A stretch of 64,000 nucleotides of DNA from Plasmodium coatneyi (lineage: Eukaryota > Apicomplexa > Aconoidasida > Haemosporida > Plasmodiidae): contig NC_033560.1 of the NCBI RefSeq assembly GCF_001680005.1, positions 58,501 to 122,500 of the forward strand. Direction: 5' to 3'. The notes beneath the pieces are model-generated. The model ran no database searches and had not been told where the DNA came from. It worked only from the letters and a program-made list of their open reading frames with translations. Position 1 is the stretch's first letter, and each line of letters begins with the position of its first letter. A program made the translations under genes and the position numbers. This document shows positions 10,037 through 20,785 of the stretch, piece by piece.

Positions 10037-12466
10037 TTATGTGGGGTGGTACCTTATATTTTTTCGACGACCTCCTGTTGTATTGGTCCTTCCTCTTCCC
10101 CTGATGTTGGATGATCTTGTAGTAGTAGTAGTGTATGGGGCAGAGAATTGCGTGTTAGAATCCTCTACTGAATCCTCCGCTGTAGACTCTTCCGTTGAGT
10201 CTCCTGCTGAGTCAAATGTTGAGTCGTCTAATGTTGAATGTACTACTGTTGAATGTTCTGTTGTTGAATATTCAGCTGTTCGATCATCTGTGTAATGTGT
10301 TGTGGAATAGTCCATAGAATCGTCGTCGTCCATTTCCATATCCAAGTTCCGTTCGATGGATCTTCCCTTTCTTCTTTTTCTTCTATTAGTAGAGGAGTTA
10401 AGTCCTTTAGAAAATATGGAGGTATACTGAAGAAAAGAAGACAGGAAGGGGAGCACGTAATACATGCGTAAAAGGGCACATAAGTAACCATTCTTAATTT
10501 TATGTGAGAGAGAAATATATATAAAAGGGGGGACAAATATTAGTACATTGTACTATAGATTATACATTAAAATTTTTCCCACTATAGGGGGATATTGTAC
10601 CTTATATAAGAAGAAAGCAGCAGCACCAATTCCTGCTATGGTAGGCAACGTGGCAGATACGATGGGGATCATAGGGATGGTTGTGCCTGCACCATCACCC
10701 ACTTCCGTTGCACGCACTTCTTTACTTGCTCCTTCTGGACCTTCTGTACCACTTGCACTGCTACTAATGATCTGTAATCCATTACCAGCAAGAAGTGAAG
10801 CAGCTGCTGAAACATCTGCAGCTGGGGTACCAGCACGAGCAATACCTCCTACACCTGGAATAGCACCTAGGCCACCATTGCGTGGAATAACTTCATTTTC
10901 TTCCAATTTCTTTGTTTCTGTTGGGACCTGTGAACCAGAACCAGCTTTCCCCGGAATAGTATGACCACTCCCGTGGGAGTCAGTAACAGTGGGAAGATCA
11001 CCTGAAGAGTAAATAATAAATACAAAAAAAAGAGAAGAAGAGGAGGAAAAAAATAATATGGATGTCGGTTAAGTACAAAAGAGGGGACAGTATCGATTAG
11101 GTATAATAGTATCGGTTAAGTATAATAGAAAGGAGGGGGGGGAAGAAAAAAGCAACCACATGATATGAAAATGTTGCATGTGCACTATTTTCTGTGCAGG
11201 TGCTCTGTGGTGGATTGTTCTGTGTGAAGTGTTCCCTGTAAGGTGTTCTCTCTGTGGAAGATTGTTCTGTGTGGTGTTCCTTGTGTGTGGTTGGATGGAT
11301 GGAACAACACGTTTTCCTTTCCTTCCCTGCCCTTATATATATGGGAATTCCTTCCTGAAGAGGAATTCCTTACTCCTTCCACCTTCACCTGTTAAAGTTA
11401 GTGCCTTTATTCCCCGCTTAAAAGTTACTTTATTTATGATGTTGTTCTTCTACTTAGGAGGTAGTTTTATTATGCTTACCTGATTCAGCTTGTGCTTCAG
11501 TTGGTCCAATATCCGAAAGTCCACTTTGGGAAGTTACTCTTTCTACTGGGGAATCTGCACTTCTGGCACGTGAATCATGCCCCTCCTCACCGAATTTGGC
11601 TGCTGCTGCAGCGGGAGGTCGTACTGCTGCTGGTTTGGCAGCAACAGGTTTTGCTGCTGTAGCAGGTTTGACAATAACACATGGCAATTCTGGTGGCTTC
11701 GGAACATTGTACCCTGCACCAGTACCGAACATTCTGTTCCATTCTGTACAGTATTCTCCGCTGTTCTTACCTGCACAAGCTGCAGTCGCCGTTGCATATG
11801 TATTAATAAGTTCTTTCCTGTATTCTCCACATGTTCCTCCACAATTACTGCTCAGTTTAGTCCTCAGGGTTCTGAAGGTTTTAGTGTAATCGTATAATTT
11901 CTTTAGAAGCTTGAACTGCTCTTCAGCTATGCCTGGGGACAAATTGTCACATGCCTCCTTACCATGGACTTCCTTTATTTTTTCATATATAAGTTCCATA
12001 ATATCCTTGAACTCCTGGTCCTTCTCTTTCATTTGTGATACTATATCTCCCAACCAATAGTAGAAGGAGAAACAATCAGTCCCCGGTGGTAGAAGCCCCC
12101 CCAGCAATCCTTTTTTCCCTTTACACCAGGTATGCATAATTTTCCTCTGTAGATTACCTTCATTTCCGCTTGCCTGCAAATATATTTCTATATCTTCTCC
12201 TCCGCTATTATACTTGTCCCCGCATCCATTAGTCTTTGCCCATGAATCGAATTTTTTGTAGTACAGGTTATACGAACTCTGTCTCCCAAGACATGCTTCC
12301 TACGAATATAGGGAATAATATATATATATATGTACACCATTGTACTATGTATGTGCACTCCAATATATTATGTACACACATTCCAATATATTATACATTC
12401 CATTACATGTTCCCCTGGTATGATTCATTTATTCATTCTGCTGCAGCATGTTCTTACCTCTGACAT
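10037..12466 (-). CDS. Large KIR-like variant antigen, four exons, Ala/Pro-rich stalk
   Basis: Minus-strand exons: 12458-12466 (MSE), 11480-12299, 10601-11001 and 10037-10426, giving about 539 aa. Junctions are phase 0, 1 and 0. The extracellular exon opens EACLGRQSSYNLYYKKFDSW and has HTWCKG and CFSFYYWLGD, the KIR pattern. It then runs into a stalk rich in Ala, Pro, Lys and Val (KPATAAKPVAAKPAAVRPP). Exon 3 adds a Gly/Ala/Glu-rich stalk and a TM segment (TIPMIPIVSATLPTIAGIGA) ending FFLYK at the donor. Exon 4 is the basic then Asp/Ser/Thr-rich cytoplasmic tail, ending RRKNIRYHPT. Ordinary KIR genes keep domain and TM on one exon. This split, with a phase-1 junction, matches the SICAvar gene next door. 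Confidence 0.88.
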
Positions 12467-14461
12467 TTCTCCCTCTTCCTCCTCCTCTGTTAGAATTATA
12501 CTGGTTTATAGCATATTTTATCCTAATATGTGTACCGTATGTGTACACTTCCTGGAATTTACCTTTAATTACTCTCTTCTGTTTTATTTATATTCATTCA
12601 TGCTTCTGTATTTAGTGGTCATTCTACTCGCACGGTGTACTTATTTTCCTTCCTTCTATATAGTACAATTTATGCCTGGGGTGTATTATATAAATATGTC
12701 CGTCACCCATGTGGCCCGCTAATTATGGATTAAGGAAGATGGTGAGTTAAGGAAAAACATGGTCCTCTGTGGCGTATTTTTTATTTGTTCTTCTTCCCCT
12801 TTCTCTTCACTCTTATATTACTACACATTGCGTGAGTTCTTGTATACTACTATATTATTCTTTATCATTCTTATTTTTTTCCTTTCCCTTCGAAAATTAT
12901 AATTTCTTCCCTAATGTAGAAATTTCAAATTACGCTATTTGAATGGAGAAATATTTACTCCTATGCTCAGATTTATTGTGGGGACTTTTTTATACAATAC
13001 ATATATTTATGCTTCATGCAGTTTCTTACTTTCTTTCTGCGCTTACCTCCTCATTAATATTCTGCACTGAATACATATTTATTGAAGAATGTGAGAACGT
13101 CCGACTTATTAAATTGCGTTCGGCATTTTCTAAAAATATGTATATGCACGTGTCGCTATATATGGATACTCCTCTCTGGTACGCCATTTTCTTTTTGGTT
13201 TATGTATTTTTATTCCGCATGGAAGAAAAATTTCCTCGTCCATTTTCCTTCTTTTTTTTTCCTTCCTTTTTATTTCTTCCTTTCTTTCTTTTTTTTTTTT
13301 TCTTTCCTTTTTTTATCTTTTTTTTTTTTTTTTTGTAATATTCTCTGTGTGACGAAATTTCTATTAGGGCATTCCTTTTTTTTTGGACAACCTTTTTTTT
13401 TTTTGGTGCAATTTTTTTGTGTGTGACAAAATTTATAATTAGGGCAATTTTTTCTTTTTTGGACAATTCTTTTGACAATTTTTCTTTTTTGGGCAATTTT
13501 TTCTTTGTGTCAAATTAGAACATTCTTTTTTTTTTTGCAATTTTCTCTGTGTGACAAAATTTATATTAGGGCATTACTTTTTTTTTCTTTTTGAACAATT
13601 TTTTTTCCGCAATTTTTTCTCTGTGACAAATTTATATTAGGGCATTTTTTTTTTTTGGACAATTCTTTTTTTCGCAACTTTTTCTGTGACAAATTTATAT
13701 TAGGGCATTCTTTTCTTTTGGACAATTTTTGTTTGGCAATTTTTTCCTTGACTAATATTATACTTAAAATCGAATAAGAGAAAGCGAAACGCTCAACTTT
13801 CCTCTTTCTTCTGTGAAGAACATTGTGTAATTTTGCACTTTTATATGAAAACTGCATGCATCTCAAAGATGTGTAACATAAAAGAAGGAGGGGGCGAACC
13901 TCCGCGGGAACCTTCGTGCACAATTTGGAGGAGCACCTTTTAAAATGTCCATAATTAGAATTAGGAAAAAAGAAAAAATTATTAAAACAAAAAAAATTAT
14001 AAAAGGAAAAACCTATAACACAAAAAATTTAATGAACATATTTTAGATGTTCAATAGAAAAAAACTTTACCAAACAAGTCAAAATAAAGTGGACAAATTC
14101 TTTTGACTCATATTAGTTACACATAAACATAAACATTTTAGTACAACACAAAAATAAAAAACAAAAAAGGAGCAAATGAAAGTGTACAAAGTAACTTTTT
14201 AAACAAAAAAAAAAAAAACGAATAAAAAATTGAAATATAAACGTAGTGAAACATAGTGTCTGCCGTTTAATGGAAGGAAAGTGAAATATTGTGCTCATAT
14301 TTTATTTGTACTTATATGCCCCTTATATGCTTTTTTCAATCATTTTGTAATAAATGATCTAAATATACTTCCTTTTCATGCACATTCTCTTCCCTTTCAC
14401 ACACATTCTTCAAAAACACCACCACCAATATGCCAAAGGATTAACATCCACAATTTGTTGT
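12467..14461. other. Spacer between KIR and SICAvar genes
   Basis: No supported gene. It holds a T-rich minisatellite at 13340-13755 and a small GC-rich patch with short inverted repeats near 13890-13925 (GGAGGGGGCGAACCTCC). It is the upstream region of the four-exon KIR gene and the downstream region of the SICAvar gene. Confidence 0.7.
13340..13755. repeat. T-rich minisatellite, ~65-bp unit
   Basis: Five to six degenerate copies of a unit that contains CTGTGTGACAAAATTTATAT and TAGGGCATT, then long T-runs, TTGGACAATT and CGCAATTTTT. Lys- or Phe-rich open frames across it are low-complexity artefacts. Confidence 0.85.
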
Positions 14462-17227
14462 CTACAATTTGTGGATGCTTAAGGAAGACATTGTTCTTAA
14501 TGAGGATGATCCTATTGAAACAGAGTCAGATGAACCCGTAATTACAGAGGGACCATCTTGTACATTATTACCTGTGTGTTCTTCTTTAATGAATTCTTCT
14601 GCCATGATATTTTCTAGAAAATCGACTCTGTTCGTTAATTCGGGCTCTTCGTTTTGGTTTTGGGATTCGTTTAGTAATTCTAAGTGAATATCAATAATAG
14701 TCTTTCGATTGACATGTTCTTCTTGCTGCATTTCTGTACTATGTAGAGGGTGACCTTTTCCTTCTTTCATTAGGATATATTCATAAGGTGCGTAAGATAT
14801 CGTTACATCCGATCCGTCCCTGTGTTCCTCTAAAGGAGGACCGGGTATTTGTGTCATACGTTTGTAACGCTTTTTTTGGGGGCCGAACATTCCGAAATAC
14901 TGAACAAGAAAATGGGGTAAGAAAATATTGGAGTGTATATTGTCATTATGACGATGATAATCATTATGACATAAATGAGTATATGGTATGCATACATGTA
15001 CTGTAAAATTTTATTGTTTCATACCTTCAAAAGGAGGAAAGCAATAGCAACAGTTCCGATCAGTACAGGAATGGTAGGAAGGTATGGAGCAAGGAAATCG
15101 GAAGGGTTGTCCATTCCTTCCTCCTTTACATTTACTACTTTCTGTGCTTTACTTCTACCTGCTGCTTCTTGTGGTGGTGCTGGTCTTGGACTACCAGTGT
15201 TCTGATTACCAGTAGAACCAGATTGACCTTGAGGACCACCTGGACCACCACCTCCAGCAATAGTAGCAGGACTAACAGCTACTGGGACACCAGCACCCGG
15301 TACCAAGTCACCAAGTACACCGGTACCAGCTGCACCACTAGGTTGATGGGTACTACTACTACTTGCATCAACTGTTCCAGTTCGGGGTTCAATGGGCTGA
15401 GCTTGAGGCTCAACAGGACCTGCTGGACCTGCAGCTTCAGCACCGCCGGCTGCTTCACTTTTATCATCACCACTTGCACCTGAGCTCCCTACAACATGGT
15501 TTGGATGCTGAACACCCTGACCATCCTTTACAGGTTCATTCTTTTTATCGCCCTTATCAGTAACTTCTGCAACTGAAAAAGGATTATGAGGGGGAGGGGA
15601 AGTGTCGGTTTCATAGCCACTATGAATAATGTAAACTTAAATGGTGGATGGTACACCTTGGTACACATTATTAATAGAGAAAGTACTAGCAGGTTCTCTT
15701 TTCTTCCTTCTTCTATGGAAGAACGAAGGATCCGTGCACACTATCTTCTGTTGTGCATTACATACACTACTGACAGAAAGTGCACCCTGGTACGCACCAA
15801 ATTAACTATAGTAAGGATGAAGTTTTTCCTTCACTCCGTGTTTGATCATTCCCCTTCCTCCTTTCCTATGGGAGGAAGGAGGATGATGATAATTAGGTTG
15901 TGTGCCCCAGTGAACACTTTAGGGGGGATGTGTACACTCCTCTAGTCATCACTTTCCACATTTCACTATTCACTCTTATTTCTTACTCTTTACTCTTATG
16001 GTTCTTACGTGTTGCCTGTGCTGGGGATGTATCCTTTGTACTTGTGGATCCGGGGCCGGAAGAAGTGGGTTTCTGATGATCAGCCTGGTCAGAACCTGGA
16101 GTGGACGACTTACTACTCTGTCCTCCGTTAAATGTTTGGATGGTAGATGGAGGTGAACTATCTTCCTCATTAGTTCCGCTAATGGTAGGATCGTTTCCAC
16201 ATCTATCTTCTTGACTATCCTTAGCTTCCTTTACCGATTCCTTATATATCTCCCCCAATTCATGATGCTTCAGCACTAATATTTTTTTTACTTCCTCAAT
16301 ATCCCCTTTATCCTTCATGTAACACAGTATTTTGTTTAATCCTCCCTTTGACCACGTATCACTATCAGCGATCAATCCTTGCAGATGATCCTTATTATTC
16401 AATCCAAGCAGTTCAATAGTACTCCTCCATTCGTCATCTGTGTTATTATCTTCTGTTCGCTTAGTAACATCATTACCTCCACATTGTCCCTGCTTTTTTA
16501 TTTTCCTAATAGTTTCTCCTCCTTCATTATTCCGTTCTATGCTCTTTTCTATTTCTTCCCAGAAAATTTTCCCGCCAATTTTCAAACTTTCAAAGTCCAT
16601 TTCCTCACATTTCTTATGTTCTTTCTCGACACCTTTCTTCCCTATATTACCTTCTATTGCCTTTTTTACAATTGGAGTAACTTCATTCAACCTACAATGT
16701 TTACCGAACATTCTTACAATAACTATTTTGCCCACTATACATCTTAAGTAATCCTGCAGTTCCTTCTCAGCTGAATCGGTCAGCACTCTTCTTTCCCATT
16801 CCCATATTTCTTCCTTTTTATTTCCCTTCTGTCTTAATCCATCCATCCAGTAGAATATTCTAATTAAAATTTTGCATAAAGCTTTACTTATTTCATCCTT
16901 CAATATTTCTTTACCTTTCGTGTCCCTTATGCTGCAGTATTGTTTCTCCTCCTCCGCGTCCTCATATATATTCTCCAGAATATCGCCCATACCTTCTTTT
17001 ATTCTTTCCAATAAAACATTCTAAGACCGTAAATGAGAACAATATAAGAATATATGTATGTATTCCTGATTCTTTTTCTTCCTTATTACTCCTTCATATA
17101 CAATAATTCACTTATTGCACATCCACTGATGTAATACTACAACTGCTGTTACCGCGTTCGTCTTAGATGCTCCTTTTTCCGTTAACCATTTTTTCATAAA
17201 TTCTGTAAAGTACTGAAAGTCCCCCAT
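14462..17227 (-). CDS. SICAvar-type schizont-infected-cell agglutination antigen, compact four-exon form
   Basis: Minus-strand exons: 17153-17227, 16009-17020, 15025-15572 and 14462-14899, giving about 690 aa. Junctions are phase 0, 1 and 0. Exon 1 encodes 25 residues starting MGDFQYFTEFMKKWL. Exon 2 is the Cys-rich extracellular part, with LCKILIRIFYWMDG and YLRCIVGKIVIV, followed by a Ser/Pro/Gly linker. Exon 3 is an Ala/Gly/Pro stalk ending in the TM segment (LAPYLPTIPVLIGTVAIAFL) and LLK at the donor. Exon 4 is the typical SICA cytoplasmic tail: YFGMFGPQKKRYKRMTQIPG, then TIIDIHLELLNESQ and EEFIKEE. Type I SICAvar genes have many Cys-rich exons; this one has a single one and fits the short type II. 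The product is expected on the infected red-cell surface. No disruption is seen. Confidence 0.9.
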
Positions 17228-18209
17228 GTTGACCTGCTCTTTCTACATTCGCTGCACTTTTGTTAAGCCTGCAGCCTCTATATTCGTCTTACCATTCTTA
17301 TTCAACATTTCTATTCCTAATCCATCATTTTATCACATGTCCTTTTAAGAATATAACATTCCACACTTCCCTTACTTCATTCTTATCCATGTTTAGAAAA
17401 CATCATTGTGCATATATTTTATATACATTCGTTCTATTACACTATATTCTTCAGTTATTTTTTACAATTTTACATTTGTTCAAGATCATTCTATGCGTAG
17501 AAAGATGTCGCCATAGTAACTTCAATTTAATACAGAAAGAATTGTTCACCACCAAAAAATTAATCCAAAAGGGAGTAGGAAATTATGAACAAAAAATTAT
17601 TGTCACACAGGAAAAGTACTAATATAAACACTTAAATTTTCCGTTACATAATTTTCCTATATAGAGCACGTCAACAACATATTGCCAAAAAAATAAATTA
17701 TAAGAACGGAAAAAAAATGCTCATGCACCGACAGGAATTAATTGTCACTCAAGAATGCATGCACTAAAATGTTGTTCCACTGGATTTATGCACCATCGTT
17801 AGTGTATTTCCGCTCTACAACAATTTTATATTTTCCCCATAAAATATAAAATAACAAGAATAAAAAAAAAATTATACAATATTCGCTTGCATTATCCTCT
17901 CAGTATTTATCCATATATGCGGTGGAGAATTCAATTGTTCCACAAAACTTATACTCAACATGAATCCTCTTTTCCTTCCCTTCCCTCTCATTCTATTTCC
18001 CCCTGCGTATTATGATGAAAATTGTTAAATAAATAGTTAGTGCACATAAAAACTTCCAACAAATAAAACGAAAAGAATATTGCTCCTAGAAGAGATATTT
18101 AAAATATAAATACGAAAAATGTAATTCCAACAAAGAAAAGTGGTAAAAATGGAATTCCCACCAATAATTCCTTAAAACAAAAGTTCCACTACACGGAAAT
18201 TGTACCATA
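17228..18209. other. Upstream region of the SICAvar gene
   Basis: AT-rich sequence without a supported coding exon. It lies between the SICAvar start codon and the telomere-type repeats and should contain the SICAvar promoter. No specific element is recognised. Confidence 0.6.
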
Positions 18210-18662
18210 CTGTGGGGTTCAGGGTTTAGGCTTTAGGCTTTAGGGTTTAAGGTTTAGGGTTTAGGGCTCAGGGTTTAGTGTTTAGTGTTCAGGTTTGAGG
18301 GTGTAGGATTTAGGGTTTAGGTTTCAGGCCTTAGAGTTCAGGTTTTAGGGTTCAGGTTTCAGGGTTCAGGGTTTAGGTTTTAGGCTTTAGGATTTAGTTT
18401 TTAGGCTTTAGGATTTTAGGTTTTAGGATTTAAGTTTTTCTGTTTAAGGTTTAGGGTTCAGGGTTGAGGGTTTATGATTTATGGATTAAGGTTCCGGGTT
18501 AAGGATTTACGTTTCAGGGTTTAGGATTCAGGGTTTAGGGCTTAGGGTTTATATTTATGGTTTAAGTTTAGGTTTCAGGGTTTGGGGCTTAGGTTTTAAG
18601 TTTTGTGGGTTCAGGGTTGAGGGTTTAGGGTTCAGGGTTTAGGGTTTAGGGTTTAGGGTTCA
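18210..18662 (+). repeat. Interstitial telomere-type repeats (GGGTTTA/GGGTTCA), degenerate
   Basis: About 450 bp of imperfect heptamers, mostly GGGTTTA and GGGTTCA with variants such as GGCTTTA and GGATTTA. The best-preserved units are at 18620-18662. The G-rich strand is plus throughout. This is the Plasmodium telomere motif GGGTT(T/C)A placed inside a chromosome segment. Such internal copies are known from P. knowlesi near SICAvar and kir genes. Here it separates the KIR/SICA block from the exported-protein block. Confidence 0.95.
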
Positions 18663-20785
18663 GGTATATTAAAATGAAAGGTTTAAGTTTGTGGGATAAA
18701 TGTTTATAATGTGAAGGGCAGGTTGAGGAAATTTTGAAGGTGCATTTAGGGTATGGGGTTTTGGTTGAATGTATAAAAACAGTAGTTCGGGATATGTGAG
18801 CGTACAGCTCCGGGTGTTTAAGCTTTCTCCATTGCTGCATTAATGAAATATTTTGTTGCAAAATAAAAGGGCGGAAAAGCGTCGTAACGGAAGATACTGC
18901 TCACGAGTATAATATACATATGGAGCATAAGATGAACTCCCCAAATTAAATAATGTACGTCTCTGCTAAATGTAGCGGGAGGATGAGCGCATTAGAGCAC
19001 TAATATACACATGAGAATAATTGTATATGTGGCATAATGAAATATAATACGAAGTGAGTATATAAGTGTTCGAAATATATGCTTCGAATAAAAATTATTT
19101 TTCACCGTTTCCTTAAAAATATGATTCATACTTAAGGCAGGATTTATTCTGTTCTTGTAGTATTTACATTTAAGTTATCGCTCTCCTAGAGTTTTTGTCC
19201 TATTAGACAGAAATGCATTCTTATATGTTTCTCCCCCGTTTTTTTTCAGCGAAAATAAAAAACATACGGAGCACGATTTTCTATTATTATATAATAGGAT
19301 ACTCTATAAATTTCCTTAAACTGCGAGTAGGTAAAGAGATAATCTTTATTCTGCATCATGGCAACTCTTGTAATGGGAAAAATATAGAAAGAAACATTAT
19401 TCTTCCTTTATTTAATTTCTTATTTTTACATATAATTAAAATTCTCACTTTGTTCTTTCCCTTCCTATTTACTTCTTTTTAATCGTGCATCATTTCATGA
19501 ATGATTTTTTTCTTTAATTAATTGTGTGTGGCCTGGGAAAAGCCAAGAAAAGATTTTTGAACGAATTTACGTGTTTCCTAAAAAGTAATGTTTCATTTGT
19601 TTTCCCTAGAATTGGAGAATTATGTTAAATAATTTGTCAAAAAAAAAAAAAAGAAAAGAAAGAGGATGGAGCTCTTATTTTTTTAAGGCAATTCTCAAAT
19701 TGGCAGAACTCCCAACGCACAGCATAAAATATAGTTATGTGTAGGTACGAGTGTGGCAGGTTACGAAGAAAATGCTCCTAAATCTCCTTTCCCGTAGGTC
19801 CAGCATTCTTTTCCGGGCGTGCCACAATTTCTCGTTTCATTATCGCGACGGAGGGAATCAAGAAATTTTTACACCGAGCAAAGCAGCATCACCCGGAAGA
19901 AGGTATTATATGCATATATAATAATATGTATGCACAATGGAGGATGCCTTTATTTTTTTCATTTGTTCTTAAAGAAAAATCCTTCCTTCGAATAATAATA
20001 TATAGGTTTCAGATAAAAATATAGCGTACTAATTTTATAAAGTGAAGAAATATCTTCGAAAAAAGTGAAACAATATAAATGTGTTGCATATTATGGAAAA
20101 AAAAAAATGGTCACATAGAATAAAAAATTGTACGGGTTCGTATATACACATGGAAAAATCACATTACCACAAACTGTATGAAAGAAAAAACAAGGCGGAG
20201 ACATTTACTTACGTTTTTTACATGTTTGTTGTATGAGTGTAACCTCGTGAAAATATTCTATAGATGTATTCATTTGACATCTACATGTAATATTATGTAC
20301 ATTAATATATTCTACATTAATATACTCTATATTTTTCTTCTTCTATATTCCTCACATGAATATGTTTTACATTACCACTTCCTAATATTTGGATGTCCCC
20401 ACAGGGTTCTATTTCATAATGAAAAAATTATTCATATGTAAATAATTTCCCTATAGTTTTGAATAGAAAAAAATATCTATTACACCCCGAAACTCAAACC
20501 TCGAAATTTAAGCCTTGAATTATATGTTTAGTGTAAGCGTATGGAGTTTAATGTAAAATTTTCCCGTACATACACCTGCTCTTTATAATAAATTATATAA
20601 TAAAATTTTAATTTAATACTTTTGCAGATATGCAGTTCATCTTTATTTAATAATGTGTATTACACTTCCTCAGATTACATCTCCTTTTTATAAATCACAA
20701 TATTAACAAATGCGTTTAATAATGTAAAAGTTCGTCTTTGTTAAGGCGCAGCAAATAGTACCAGAAGTCATAGGTATTCCTAATA
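18663..20785. other. Spacer between telomere-type repeats and exported-protein gene
   Basis: Mostly AT-rich. One GC-richer exon-like stretch at 19772-19921 is annotated separately. Other open frames here are short, hydrophobic and compositionally like background. Confidence 0.6.
19772..19921 (+). other. Orphan exon-like ORF, possible gene fragment
   Basis: An ATG-started frame of 49 codons, clearly richer in GC than its surroundings. It begins MLLNLLSRRSSILFRACHNF and contains a possible GT donor at 19903 (AAG, then GTATTATATG). The N-terminus is hydrophobic and Arg/Ser-rich with no acidic residue in the first 20 positions, which resembles a mitochondrial or other organelle-targeting leader. 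No convincing second exon is visible downstream. It may be a stray first exon moved here with the telomere-type repeats, or chance. Function is not recognised. Confidence 0.3.

Noticed and set aside
10548..10964. 138-codon plus-strand frame rich in Ala and Pro
   Set aside because: Antisense of the Ala/Gly-rich stalk exon of the four-exon KIR gene.
13200..13923. Lys-rich minus-strand frames and Phe-rich plus-strand frames
   Set aside because: Low-complexity readings of T-tracts and the 65-bp minisatellite.
15169..15563. Plus-strand Thr/Ser/Cys and Leu/His/Gln-rich frames
   Set aside because: Antisense of the SICAvar stalk exon, which is free of stops in several frames because of its composition.
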